From Pseudomonas frederiksbergensis (GTDB lineage: Bacteria; Pseudomonadota; Gammaproteobacteria; Pseudomonadales; Pseudomonadaceae): a stretch of 64,000 nucleotides of DNA. The stretch spans positions 806,001-870,000 of the forward strand of contig NZ_CP017886.1 in the NCBI RefSeq assembly GCF_001874645.1, in the 5' to 3' direction. Positions 9,301 to 16,514 of this stretch are shown here, piece by piece; the stretch's first letter is position 1; every line of letters begins with the position of its first letter. Position numbers and translations under genes: made by a program. The notes beneath the pieces were generated by a model, which saw only the letters and a list, made by a program, of their open reading frames with translations, searched no databases and had not been told where the DNA came from.

Positions 9301-10238
9301 GCCAGTTCATCGTCGCCTGCCCGATGAGAAAGTTGAGCCAATTGAATGGTCACCTCAGCTGAGAGCGTCGCGAGATATGGTCGTAGCTGAGCAATGACAT
9401 CGAGTGTCTCGCTATCTCTTCCAGTTCCACCTAGCAGTTGGGCGAGAGCGTGGAGTCGCGTACCGTCCGGCAATGCTAGGCCTTCAAGCTCCGTCATCAC
9501 ATCCGACAATCGGCCTTGGAGTATCATGGACCTCCATGTCTGCGCACGGGAATTGATCACATCTTCGGGGGCAGCGTCATAATGCACCGTTGCGACATAA
9601 CAATCGTTCACAGAAAGCAGCATCTCCACATTGGCTGGCTTTTGAGCGGGGACTTCCGGAACATGAACCAGCCCGTAGCCCTCCAACGCCTCCACAATAG
9701 TCACAAGCTGCCGGCAAATCGAAGTCACGTGAGGCACCCACCGGTCTTCGCCCATCCGAATAGCCGATACACCGAAGGCAGTAGGTAGGTCGAGTGATGG
9801 GTCTCGATACTGGCTAGCGCCCGCGACCGCAACGAGACGCCGCTCTCCCTGCTCCTGCACAGTGCGCAGCAGCTCAGCGACTTCTAGCGATGGGCTATTC
9901 ACGATGAGCACAAGCCGACGAAGAATAATCATTTCTTGTTCGTCAAGCTCAAAGCCACGCAGTTCTTTTGTCGCTCTGGCCAAGGCAGTGAACACAGACT
10001 CCTCCGTGTCCTTGGTCGCTGCTGCCGGTGGCAGGACTATCGTCGCGCCCTTGAAGACGCTATGCCCATCCTTGTCCCGCAGGTGCAGCAGCAAAGCAGA
10101 AACGCATCGGCCTACCACCTCCCGGAACGAGCCACCTTGAATTAGGTCGGCAGAACCTAGATTTAAACCTTTGCCGAAAAGCTCTGCGGGGTTGAAGCCT
10201 TGAACGACATGTTCCGTAACCGCGCCTTGCTCATCCAT
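6333..10238 (-). CDS. Large CHAT-domain protein with helical-repeat body (putative defence protease)
   Basis: A 1301-residue protein. The C-terminal ~180 residues form a CHAT (caspase HetF-associated with TPR) domain: strand-histidine VITAHGG (His about 1153) and strand-cysteine ILFVCSGG (Cys about 1194), followed by the typical AVIASPWPL strand and a closing helix region. The preceding ~900 residues are alpha-helical, TPR-like and leucine-rich. The N-terminal 200 residues are of unknown fold, mixed alpha/beta. GAGGAG precedes the ATG. CHAT proteases are known executioners in several bacterial immune systems. The position at the attL edge, outside the structural genes and in its own transcription unit, is typical of prophage cargo. 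The protease call is from motifs; the defence role is inferred from context. Confidence 0.75.
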   Translation of the reverse strand: MDEQGAVTEHVVQGFNPAELFGKGLNLGSADLIQGGSFREVVGRCVSALLLHLRDKDGHSVFKGATIVLPPAAATKDTEESVFTALARATKELRGFELDEQEMIILRRLVLIVNSPSLEVAELLRTVQEQGERRLVAVAGASQYRDPSLDLPTAFGVSAIRMGEDRWVPHVTSICRQLVTIVEALEGYGLVHVPEVPAQKPANVEMLLSVNDCYVATVHYDAAPEDVINSRAQTWRSMILQGRLSDVMTELEGLALPDGTRLHALAQLLGGTGRDSETLDVIAQLRPYLATLSAEVTIQLAQLSHRAGDDELAHDFLPEGPDGVGGQQWLEEGLELATHLEDNDRISRFDARLSELFPHSERLRENRDRRLLMNSQKVKSGESHIFTTVGFTANHLILLARLSALEPEYEAIIEEARAWEKDWQELAFVCCAMHAQSVDKPRDAAEVAGLVTSSELYGRQATQVLIWSVKSMMLKELVPEDERDDYRHFFQSAFRFLALHPGDSGVRSGLTTLLSVESCGDMGIPLVAVTMLDLAQQGVHLVRPTVDTKEVFSGEPDEKIRTSIESAMHWLADIGGGEPGVTVIPRDLLIASPDDVVRTIARMVHITSGQTGENVDLMYMQQLVLIACTICPHATQECDEDIRLMRLLASQFATAGQFQQARDFAEQILLMGQTSLYRRRLAWQAFGDVYHRCRNHVVALIGLACALAVDVPVEKADLWHEVYAIHRVLRDLGLFELSRSFLSTMKTILSDLGFNADKDPRFLSAELSLRLMETDDSAIGPLGEILAEVAEACRGELEDRNQLLPLVLLLGQSVLKAEGAGVNISPEVRATLDTALDQVGAGMADMVRTVSTAKPSAEDVLTIFNGVQRAAYASDVAHDYAVLALTARRLLDFGSQGELTLSEHAFAIELLADHTVTLVGESPAMMMEWPIRYAAELNQGGLDVAFLALNSEGELTVIHVSDGQVRTVEQPKSERRFRDRFHSWLQDYPKNYGRVDRTEGNNIFYMTMEALDVRLPQCERLVLVAEPFLQQITANLVVVQPEDGTFGYFAGTKTAIGIVPSLSWLSAASNVELSGRTAYKAWISADPRFGFGEAAEVKDEGGDNQEAAELEATLDIALRNLSSCFKDFGFTVDNGRRLPYDMKDARLAVITAHGGLNREGRYLHSIRDDEDLIVAPSALAAALAGVELVILFVCSGGRIDKNPWDNSTTSLPKQLLNNGCRAVIASPWPLNVMVTYNWLEPFLQEWEAGATVLDATKRANDEVAHRLGEVPQYSLAMRVYGDVLLTKLAERKETPSAQIGG

Positions 10239-10634
10239 TTAAATCTCCTCAAATGTCGTTCATTGAATCGCGAACATCCATGGCGTTGTTCGCGAATTGC
10301 CACCGCGCCCTTCCCCGGCCACGACCGACAAGCTACTCATAGCAGGAGCGACCTGCACGTTTCGCAATAGTTTTCCATATGCGTTAACAGAAAAAAATCG
10401 GCAAGCGAATGTTTGGTCAGCATCGGAAACTTTTTATCGCGGAAGACCGCTTCCGGCCGAGTTCTGACCACTACATTCCGGTGGTGGCCAGCTCGATGAT
10501 GGAGGGAATTACTGCTGTGACACAGAAGCTGTTATCCAGCTCTCCAGACGCAAATCTACCGCATCTTCCAAAGCTCCTTTCTATGCAAGTCTGATACAGT
10601 CGGCCCCGGTAAATTCGTTGACAGGGAGTCAAGC
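10239..10634. other. Divergent promoter region between CHAT and PAAR genes
   Basis: About 395 bases between divergent start codons. It must hold promoters for both sides, but I see no convincing sigma-70 pair, RNA gene or supported frame. Several short frames here lack ribosome-binding sites. Confidence 0.4.
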
Positions 10635-11180
10635 ATGGCAAAGCCAGCCGCACGTATCACCGATCCAACCAGCTGCCCTATTCCTGGGCATGGCCCCAAA
10701 GCCATAGCTACAGGCTCCGCCAACGTCTTCTTCGATGGGCTTGCAGCTGCTAGCCAAGGCGACACCTGTACCTGCGGCAGTGCTTTGTCTTCGGGACTAT
10801 CCTCGACAGTGTTCATCAACGGCAAGAATGCCGCATTACAAGGCAGTGGCGGCACTCACGGCGACGTCGTGATCGGTGGTTCGGGCACAGTGATAATCGG
10901 TGATTCGCATACACCCGCACCGTTCATTCCCCCTACACCCATGAATATCCTCTCGAGCTGGATCAGCTTCAGCATTCCAGCAACTGAGTCGTATGCGGGC
11001 CTGACCTGCGTCGCGCACTTTGAAGACGGGACATCCATGTCGGGAGTGTTTGATGCAAATAACGTGGTGAAATTCGCCAACACCAGTGGGAAGGTTTGCC
11101 AAAAGCTTGACTTCGGCACTCAAGGTGAAATGGACGGAGAGTCCATGTTCGATACCTTTCTCAATACAACATTGAAATAA
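10635..11180 (+). CDS. PAAR-domain protein (T6SS spike tip) with C-terminal extension
   Basis: A 181-residue protein beginning PAARITDPTSCPIPGHGP, then alternating short beta strands with conserved Gly/His positions (GGTHGDVVIGGSGTVIIGD) to about residue 95, the PAAR fold that caps VgrG spikes and recruits effectors. The remaining ~85 residues are a beta-rich extension I do not recognise. GGGAG precedes the ATG. It lies ten bases before the next gene in an effector/immunity arrangement. The phage baseplate has its own spike (gpV with a metal-binding HxH tip), so this one most likely serves the host type VI secretion system. Confidence 0.85.
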   Translation: MAKPAARITDPTSCPIPGHGPKAIATGSANVFFDGLAAASQGDTCTCGSALSSGLSSTVFINGKNAALQGSGGTHGDVVIGGSGTVIIGDSHTPAPFIPPTPMNILSSWISFSIPATESYAGLTCVAHFEDGTSMSGVFDANNVVKFANTSGKVCQKLDFGTQGEMDGESMFDTFLNTTLK

Positions 11181-11190
11181 GGAACATTTC

Positions 11191-11973
11191 ATGTCTGAGC
11201 CTTTACTTGTAACTGGAAGCTACGTCGTTCAGAAGGCACACGCGCTGGAGAGCTCTCCATTAGACATGGCAATTGCCGGTATGGAAGGCGCCGCAGTACG
11301 GTTTTCAGCAGACGCAATCTCTGATGCAAAGATCCGCGCCAGCTACATGGACAATATCAAACGCATGTCGATTGAGACCAAAGCCGAGGTGACCGCTGGA
11401 AAGATCAGCGCTCGTGAGGGAGTCGAGTTCTGCCAAGAAATGCGTAATAGAATTATGCTGGAACATCGAAAATTCACCTCTGCCCAAGGCCTCGCTTTCG
11501 CAGAACGAAAAAAGAAACTCCCACCAACTCTACAAGAAACTCTCGACAAATATGCTCTACGCGCAGAAAACATCGAATATAACAAGCTAACAGCAGAACA
11601 AAAAAACAAAGTTCATTATTCAATCCTAGAGTCTTCTGGCCGCGATAACGCCCCTGTAAGTCATGTCACAAAAAAATTGAGAATCATGGGGAAGGTTGGC
11701 ATTCTTATCACGGCAACCTTTGCTGTTTATGAAATCATGAATGCTGACAACAAAGTCAAGGAAACAGCTCGACAAGGCATAATCATTGGCGGTGGTGCCG
11801 CTGGTGGTGGACTGGCTGGCCTCGGTGTATCCGCATTTTGCGGCCCTGGTGCTCTTGTATGTGCAGTAGCGGTAGTTCTGGCAGGAAGTATTGCCGGCGG
11901 CATCGCCGGAAGCATGGCTGCCGATAGTCTGGACGAAGAACTGGAGGAGTTTTCCAAGTGGAAGATTCTATAA
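11191..11973 (+). CDS. Putative pore-forming T6SS effector
   Basis: A 260-residue protein. Residues 1-165 are mostly charged helices. Near residue 170 a membrane segment (ILITATFAVYEI) begins, followed by a long glycine-zipper double hydrophobic stretch (about 190-245, rich in GG, AGG and GAVAV-like runs), and a short acidic tail. This colicin-like layout behind a PAAR gene and ahead of an immunity-like gene suggests a membrane-depolarising effector. No catalytic motif is visible. Base composition is visibly more A/T-rich than the phage structural genes, consistent with separate acquisition. The family is not recognised. Confidence 0.6.
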   Translation: MSEPLLVTGSYVVQKAHALESSPLDMAIAGMEGAAVRFSADAISDAKIRASYMDNIKRMSIETKAEVTAGKISAREGVEFCQEMRNRIMLEHRKFTSAQGLAFAERKKKLPPTLQETLDKYALRAENIEYNKLTAEQKNKVHYSILESSGRDNAPVSHVTKKLRIMGKVGILITATFAVYEIMNADNKVKETARQGIIIGGGAAGGGLAGLGVSAFCGPGALVCAVAVVLAGSIAGGIAGSMAADSLDEELEEFSKWKIL

Positions 11974-12341
11974 GCAAACAAGAACGAGCAGATATACGGT
12001 GGGCATTATCGGATGCATTCGTTGATAACGAAGTTGACTACGCAGCCATTGTAAGACAGGTAAAAAAATTTGACATGACGGAAGTAAAAAACATCCTCTA
12101 CTCAGAGGTCGCACCCGTTTGCCACTCTAATCTTGAGAGCATACTCCCTACCATATGGCTTTGTTTCAACAGAGAGGAACTGGAAAGCGACATTGAAAAA
12201 ATGCTTGAAGCACGAAAGCAAAGCTTTCTTCGACGTCAGCTAGATACATTACTCATCAAATGGCTCCACTACAGATATAAATACATTTGGCTAGAAATAG
12301 CTAAGCACTACAAGCATATCCAACACCAGCAACACAGTTAA
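11958..12341 (+). CDS. Cognate immunity protein candidate (paralogue of 2624-2992)
   Basis: Starts at GTG 11958, overlapping the effector's end by 16 bases. GGAGGAG inside the effector's coding sequence is correctly spaced, so the two are coupled. 127 residues, soluble, with the same DAFVD, VDYA, SEV, VCH and WLEI blocks as the chromosomal orphan at 2624. Tight coupling to a toxin-like gene is the main reason for the immunity call. An adaptor role for loading the effector is the main alternative. Confidence 0.62.
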   Translation: MEDSISKQERADIRWALSDAFVDNEVDYAAIVRQVKKFDMTEVKNILYSEVAPVCHSNLESILPTIWLCFNREELESDIEKMLEARKQSFLRRQLDTLLIKWLHYRYKYIWLEIAKHYKHIQHQQHS

Positions 12342-12532
12342 AATAGAAGCTATCAACATACATCGAGACATCCTCCCTAATATCACTCGACATCGATGAT
12401 GATACCGTACTAAATTCAAACGCGATCAAGGCAACCCTAAAGAAGAGCAATATAAACAAATATCAATAGGCTGCTTTTGGTCGCAAAAGGATTCTCAGCG
12501 GCTCAAAAACTCATGATCACTCCCACTTATGC

Positions 12533-13402
12533 CTAGCTCGCCAAGACATTTTTTGCCCATTTTAAGAAACTTGAAAAGTTGACGAAAGAAATCGCTAGAG
12601 GACTTAAGACAATAAGCACCGTGTATACTGGATGCTCTTTCATAGCTTCTATAACTACCACTGGATGAGCACCATTCCGATCCCACCAGTTTGAGGCTGT
12701 CTTTAAAAACTTATCATGTGTGCGCTCAAAGAAGTTCGCAAAAAGATCCAGCTTCCTCAAGGTGGACTGGTGCATCTTTATATACTCTTCATTAACAAAT
12801 GCTGCTGCTTCGTCTGCACCAGGTAGAGCGTCTTGATCGCTAGCGTTATTGAGCTCTGCTAGGGCCATGATTCGGCCTTTTCTCCCCCTCGAATCTTTAT
12901 GGGGAGCGTAGTTCCTACCGTACAGAGCTACTAGCTCTCGAGCCAAGTCGACCTTTTTATCGTCTTGCAGCTCAAAGGGTTTACCTCCTAGAACTCGAAA
13001 TCTGTGCTCAAGGGCATAAAAACCAAAGTTTTCGTCTCGCATATTCCAATGAAGGAAGCGACAGTCTTTGTGCCTCTCAAGAAACTGAAAATACCCCTTG
13101 AGCATTGACTTCTCAAACTTATCTAGCCCCTCAACCATATTGCCAAGCTGCTTTGTTAGCTCTGCCTCTTTATGGATTGACCATGATTTTGTTTGGCCAG
13201 ATTTTAAATTGCGAATAGCAATAGATGTAACTCGCTTAGACTCTCCTGTCGCATTTTCGTAAAAAGACTCGCACGAATAATGGATTACATAGACACGATT
13301 GGAGTCCTCATAGAGGCCTTCAACCAATGCTCTACTCCTTTTCCGGTCCTTAACCTTTTCCAACTCCGCTCCCAATTCTCTCTCCTTAGCTATTACAGGC
13401 AT
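12533..13402 (-). CDS. Unknown membrane-anchored cargo protein
   Basis: 289 residues from the ATG at 13402; the frame stays open another 26 codons upstream but with no ribosome-binding site. The N-terminal ~190 residues look alpha/beta, with VYVIHYSCESF near the start and FLHWNMRDENFGF in the middle, weakly reminiscent of a DnaQ/RNase H-type fold; I cannot confirm metal ligands. A hydrophobic helix (VYTVLIVLSPLAISFV) lies near the C terminus and would tail-anchor it to the inner membrane. A/T-rich, transcribed against its neighbours and located in the cargo zone. Confidence 0.5.
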   Translation of the reverse strand: MPVIAKERELGAELEKVKDRKRSRALVEGLYEDSNRVYVIHYSCESFYENATGESKRVTSIAIRNLKSGQTKSWSIHKEAELTKQLGNMVEGLDKFEKSMLKGYFQFLERHKDCRFLHWNMRDENFGFYALEHRFRVLGGKPFELQDDKKVDLARELVALYGRNYAPHKDSRGRKGRIMALAELNNASDQDALPGADEAAAFVNEEYIKMHQSTLRKLDLFANFFERTHDKFLKTASNWWDRNGAHPVVVIEAMKEHPVYTVLIVLSPLAISFVNFSSFLKWAKNVLAS

Positions 13403-13606
13403 TGTGTGGAGAGTGTGCCGCCTTCCTGAGCAGGTTGCCAGCGGTGGTGAGTTTCCTTGGTTTCTTGGGCTCATGAACACCGACGTTCATTGATAGGTCG
13501 GCGCCGGCCCCCTTATGTAACGAATCGAGCGAAAGCCCCCTTGCGCCGCTGGCCAATGGACTAGGCTGACTCGGCCACTCCGGCGCACTCAATGAGGAAA
13601 ACCGCT

Positions 13607-13837
13607 ATGCAGCTATCGGACGCCACTGTTATTACTGAAGTAGAAGGCATTCGCGATGCGAATATAAAACTAACCGAAGGTTGGAAGCTGCTAGCGATCA
13701 CCACGCGAGCCAGCCCTGCGGATAATAATGACTACACTTATTTCATTTTGGGCCGTCGGGCCAAGGACGAAAAGCCAGAAAAGCCGCCTATGAAAATCAG
13801 TGCAGCTGCGCTAGCCCAAGCGAACCAACCAGGGTAG
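13607..13837 (+). CDS. Small hypothetical protein
   Basis: 76 residues from ATG 13607; a GAGGA correctly spaced before it favours this start over the in-frame ATG at 13592. A compact central domain (GIRDANIKLTEGWKLLAI) with aromatic strands (YTYFILGR) and a disordered lysine/proline tail. Function unknown. A terminator follows. Confidence 0.55.
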   Translation: MQLSDATVITEVEGIRDANIKLTEGWKLLAITTRASPADNNDYTYFILGRRAKDEKPEKPPMKISAAALAQANQPG

Positions 13838-13866
13838 CGCCTGACTTCGAACAATGCGGCTTACGC

Positions 13867-13907
13867 AAAAGGCCCCCACACATTCCATAAGCGTGGGGGC
13901 CTTTTTT
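13867..13907 (+). terminator. Strong intrinsic terminator
   Basis: GGCCCCCAC and GTGGGGGCC arms around a 13-base loop, with T6 on the right and A4 on the left. Confidence 0.85.
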
Positions 13908-14004
13908 GTCGGCGCGAAATCCACCACCTCCTACACTGAATGACCACTCCCCCAGTCACTGGATTGACGCCCTGTCCACCACTTCCCAGAAAAGGAAACG
14001 CCCC

Positions 14005-14331
14005 ATGCCCAATGCCTACGAAGGATCTGCCACCGTCACTATCTCGGCCCTGTACTTGGGGTGCGATCCAGTCGAGGTCACTACCGGAGAGCTGCATATC
14101 GTGTTGCAGAACGCCGGGGTTAATAGGGCGCGCATCCAGTTCCCGGTGTACCTGAAAGGCCCCGAGGGTGCGAACGTCCTACGGGTACAGTTACCGGACG
14201 GACTGACGCTGCAAGGGCGCATCGAGGACGGCCTTAATGGTACCGGCGGCGGTTGGCTGGAGTTCACCGTCGAGGCGCATGACTTGGGCTTAGCTCGGCC
14301 GGCTGATTTGAGCGGATGGCGGTGGCAATAA
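14005..14331 (+). CDS. Hypothetical beta-rich phage cargo protein
   Basis: 108 residues from ATG 14005 (AAAGGA upstream). Alternating hydrophobic strands with no signal peptide; reads like a beta-sandwich (IVLQNAGVNRARIQFPVYL; LQGRIEDGLNGTGGGWLEF). Not recognised. Opposite to the adjacent methylase gene. Confidence 0.5.
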   Translation: MPNAYEGSATVTISALYLGCDPVEVTTGELHIVLQNAGVNRARIQFPVYLKGPEGANVLRVQLPDGLTLQGRIEDGLNGTGGGWLEFTVEAHDLGLARPADLSGWRWQ

Positions 14332-14429
14332 GCGACCTAGAGAAAGCGTTACGCTTGGAAGCGCTGGACGCGGGGCTGAATGCCTGGCGCAACCGTATAG
14401 TAAGCAGTTCGGATCATCGGGAGTCAGCA

Positions 14430-15224
14430 TCAGAACAGCCCGCCTAGCGCAGCCGGCTCCCAGTTCATGATTACGAGCTCCCCACTCACCTCCGTATTCC
14501 CCTGCCGCTGATTGGCAACACTGTAACGAATGTCTACCGTCTCGAAATGAAAACCTTCAAAGACCCGACGGATGTCTGGATGGTCGTTGATGCTGACCAT
14601 CACCTTGCCTTTGCAGCGGCGCATAAAGTCGGCCATCCGTTCATAGTTCTCGAACGGGAAGTCCACCCCATACCCAGCGGTCTGCCAGTAAGGCGGATCC
14701 ATGTAATGGAAGGTATGGGCACGGTCGTAGCGCTCGGCGCATTCAAGCCAGGGTAGGTTCTCGACGTAGGTGCCGGACAGGCGCTGCCAGGCAGCCGAGA
14801 GGTTTTCTTCGATCCGCAGCAGGTTAATGGCCGGGCCGGTGGTCGCGGTACCGAACGTCTGCCCGGTGACCTTGCCAGCGAAGGCATGGTGCTGCAGGTA
14901 GAAAAATCGAGCGGCGCGCTGGATGTCTGTGAGGGTTTCGGGGCGGGTCATCTTCTGCCACTCGAACACCTGACGCGAGCTGAGCGCCCATTTGAACTGG
15001 CGCACGAACTCTTCGAGGTGGTTCTGCACGACGCGGTACAGCGTCACCAGGTCGCCGTTGATGTCGTTGAGGACTTCGACAGGCGCGGCCTGGGGTCGCA
15101 TGAAGTAGAGCGCGGCACCGCCGGCAAAGACTTCGACGTAGCATTCGTGGGGTGGGAAGAGCGGAATGAGGCGGTCGGCCAGGCGGCGTTTGCCGCCCAT
15201 CCAAGGGATGATGGGTGTAGACAT
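14430..15224 (-). CDS. Phage DNA adenine (N6) methylase, Dam/D12 class
   Basis: 264 residues. The N terminus has PWMGGKRRLADRL (cofactor-binding motif, GGK) and VEVFAGGAALYF, followed by VLNDINGDLV. The catalytic motif DPPY is near residue 175. This is the D12 class that methylates adenine in short palindromes, often to protect phage DNA or influence late timing. ATG 15224 is preferred over a TTG nine bases upstream. It sits at the downstream end of the late region beyond the lysis genes, with a LexA-like box just upstream. Confidence 0.88.
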   Translation of the reverse strand: MSTPIIPWMGGKRRLADRLIPLFPPHECYVEVFAGGAALYFMRPQAAPVEVLNDINGDLVTLYRVVQNHLEEFVRQFKWALSSRQVFEWQKMTRPETLTDIQRAARFFYLQHHAFAGKVTGQTFGTATTGPAINLLRIEENLSAAWQRLSGTYVENLPWLECAERYDRAHTFHYMDPPYWQTAGYGVDFPFENYERMADFMRRCKGKVMVSINDHPDIRRVFEGFHFETVDIRYSVANQRQGNTEVSGELVIMNWEPAALGGLF

Positions 15225-15241
15225 TGAAAGCAAGACCTTTA

Positions 15242-15257
15242 CTGTATGGATAAACAG
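15242..15257. promoter_or_regulatory. Candidate LexA (SOS) box
   Basis: Reads CTGTATGGATAAACAG, matching the gammaproteobacterial LexA consensus CTG-N10-CAG with the expected A/T-rich centre, preceded by TA. It lies 18 bases upstream of the methylase start and also at the head of a rightward hairpin-terminated segment. Confidence 0.6.
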
Positions 15258-15330
15258 GTGCTAGGCTCGCCGCGCTTTGTGCACGAAGCGAGAGCCTTGG
15301 CTGGACTTGCAGGGACAATCTGCAGGGACG

Positions 15331-15376
15331 GCGGCCGGGTTGGATGTTGACGCATCCACCCCGGCCGCTCTTTTTT
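15331..15376 (+). terminator. Rightward intrinsic terminator in the methylase-lysis gap
   Basis: GCGGCCGGG and CCCGGCCGC arms with an inner GGATG/CATCC stem, followed by T6 on the plus strand. The genes on both sides are on the minus strand, so it would end a rightward transcript starting near 15250. Confidence 0.65.
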
Positions 15377-15917
15377 ACTTCGGTGTTGAGACTTCTTTGG
15401 CGTAGGCCTGACAGGCCGCCAACGCGATCAATCCTTGGTCGCCGGCATCGGTGATACCGATAATTCGTTGAGCATGCGCTGGGTCAAGTTGGGCTCTTGT
15501 GGCTCCATGAACCAAGCCGCCGGTTGTGGTGGCGGCTGACACTGCGATACCGCTGGCTGAATCGGTGGTGTCGAGTAGGACTGACAAGCGCAGATCAGCA
15601 GTGGCAAGGCGGTCGCGCAGGCGACCTTGATCACGTTGGGCATCGCTTAAGGCTCGGTAACGGGTTTGTTCACTGGCTGAAAGCCGTTGCTCCAGAGCCA
15701 GGCGCTTACCCTGTTCAACACGCTGTTGCGCAGCCGACGCCAGTGTCAGTTGGTTGAGGGCTTCAGCCCGCAGGCGCGCCTGTTGCTCAAGCTGCCGGCC
15801 GTAACGCCAGTCCTGAACCCTCCAGGCCGACGCAGCAGAACCACCAACCAATGCGGCCAGCAGCACGCCAATGGCTAACAGCCGATAAGGCGCAGAAATC
15901 AAGTCGACGACACGCAT
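15375..15917 (-). CDS. Rz-type i-spanin (lysis)
   Basis: About 180 residues from the ATG at 15917: one N-terminal membrane anchor (LLAIGVLLAALVGGSAASAW), then a long periplasmic coiled coil rich in Q, R, A and L, the classic i-spanin form. It pairs with the nested outer-membrane lipoprotein to fuse the membranes during lysis. The start overlaps the end of the endolysin gene. The upstream in-frame codon at 15941 gives MGAGEGSA, which fits less well. Confidence 0.82.
   Translation of the reverse strand: MRVVDLISAPYRLLAIGVLLAALVGGSAASAWRVQDWRYGRQLEQQARLRAEALNQLTLASAAQQRVEQGKRLALEQRLSASEQTRYRALSDAQRDQGRLRDRLATADLRLSVLLDTTDSASGIAVSAATTTGGLVHGATRAQLDPAHAQRIIGITDAGDQGLIALAACQAYAKEVSTPK
15428..15643 (-). 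CDS. Rz1-type o-spanin lipoprotein nested within Rz
   Basis: 71 residues in a different frame, fully inside the Rz gene. A signal sequence ends in a lipobox-like LLICAC (Cys acylation site), followed by a short proline- and glutamine-rich mature part (STPPIQPAVSQCQPPPQPA), as in lambda Rz1. The nested architecture plus lipobox makes the call; the -2 cysteine in the lipobox is unusual. Confidence 0.75.
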   Translation of the reverse strand: MPNVIKVACATALPLLICACQSYSTPPIQPAVSQCQPPPQPAAWFMEPQEPNLTQRMLNELSVSPMPATKD

Positions 15918-16462
15918 AGCACTGCCCTCGCCCGCTCCCATAGTTGCAGCCGATCCGCCAGGCCGTTCAGACCACCGTTGATCTTGCGGGTGATCGCCTC
16001 GAACTCATTCCGATCCGCCAGAGCGTTCAGCTCGCGTACCCACCAGAACCACGCAGCCGACTCGGCAGCCCATTGCGGCAGCTCGAGCAACTCCGGGGTA
16101 CGCAGCAAGCGCTCATCGCCGAACAGGGCCAGGCTGCAGCGCAGGTAGTTGTTACGCCCAGTCACCTGGATCAGGCCGCGACCGCGATAGCGCTGGCCAT
16201 CGCCGTCAGCCTCCGGGGTATTGCCCAGCTTCACGGCCAGGCTACCGGTGTCGTACTTGCTCAGGTACTGGTCGCCACCCAGTTCGCGAACGTACTGCAG
16301 CTGGCCGGACTCGTGCCCGACCTGGGCCAGGAACGCCGCCTGCCGCTGTGGCGTGTTGATCTGCCGGCAAAGCATCGCCGCGTTGAGGGCAGAAACAAAA
16401 ACGCCCGCTTGGCGGCGGGCGTTGGGCATGATGCGCTGTAGCTGTTGCTCTGTCAGTGACAT
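15899..16462 (-). CDS. Endolysin, glycoside hydrolase family 19
   Basis: 187 residues. The family 19 core is clear: AFLAQVGHESGQLQYVREL with the catalytic glutamate, then YRGRGLIQVTGRNNY, and a C-terminal helical half. It cleaves peptidoglycan glycan strands. It has no signal peptide, so release depends on the holin encoded far upstream at 36946. Followed directly by Rz/Rz1, giving an endolysin-spanin cassette. Confidence 0.92.
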   Translation of the reverse strand: MSLTEQQLQRIMPNARRQAGVFVSALNAAMLCRQINTPQRQAAFLAQVGHESGQLQYVRELGGDQYLSKYDTGSLAVKLGNTPEADGDGQRYRGRGLIQVTGRNNYLRCSLALFGDERLLRTPELLELPQWAAESAAWFWWVRELNALADRNEFEAITRKINGGLNGLADRLQLWERARAVLCVSST

Positions 16463-16514
16463 ACAGACTCTCCATTGGGACAGTGGTTGATGGTGTCGTG
16501 TGGGGGATGCGGCT

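Noticed and set aside
10409..10653. Short frames between CHAT and PAAR genes
   Set aside because: No Shine-Dalgarno, no domain, and they overlap the expected divergent promoter region.
16381..16430. Hairpin near the start of the endolysin gene as a terminator
   Set aside because: It lies inside coding sequence and is explained by the codons for the family's N terminus.
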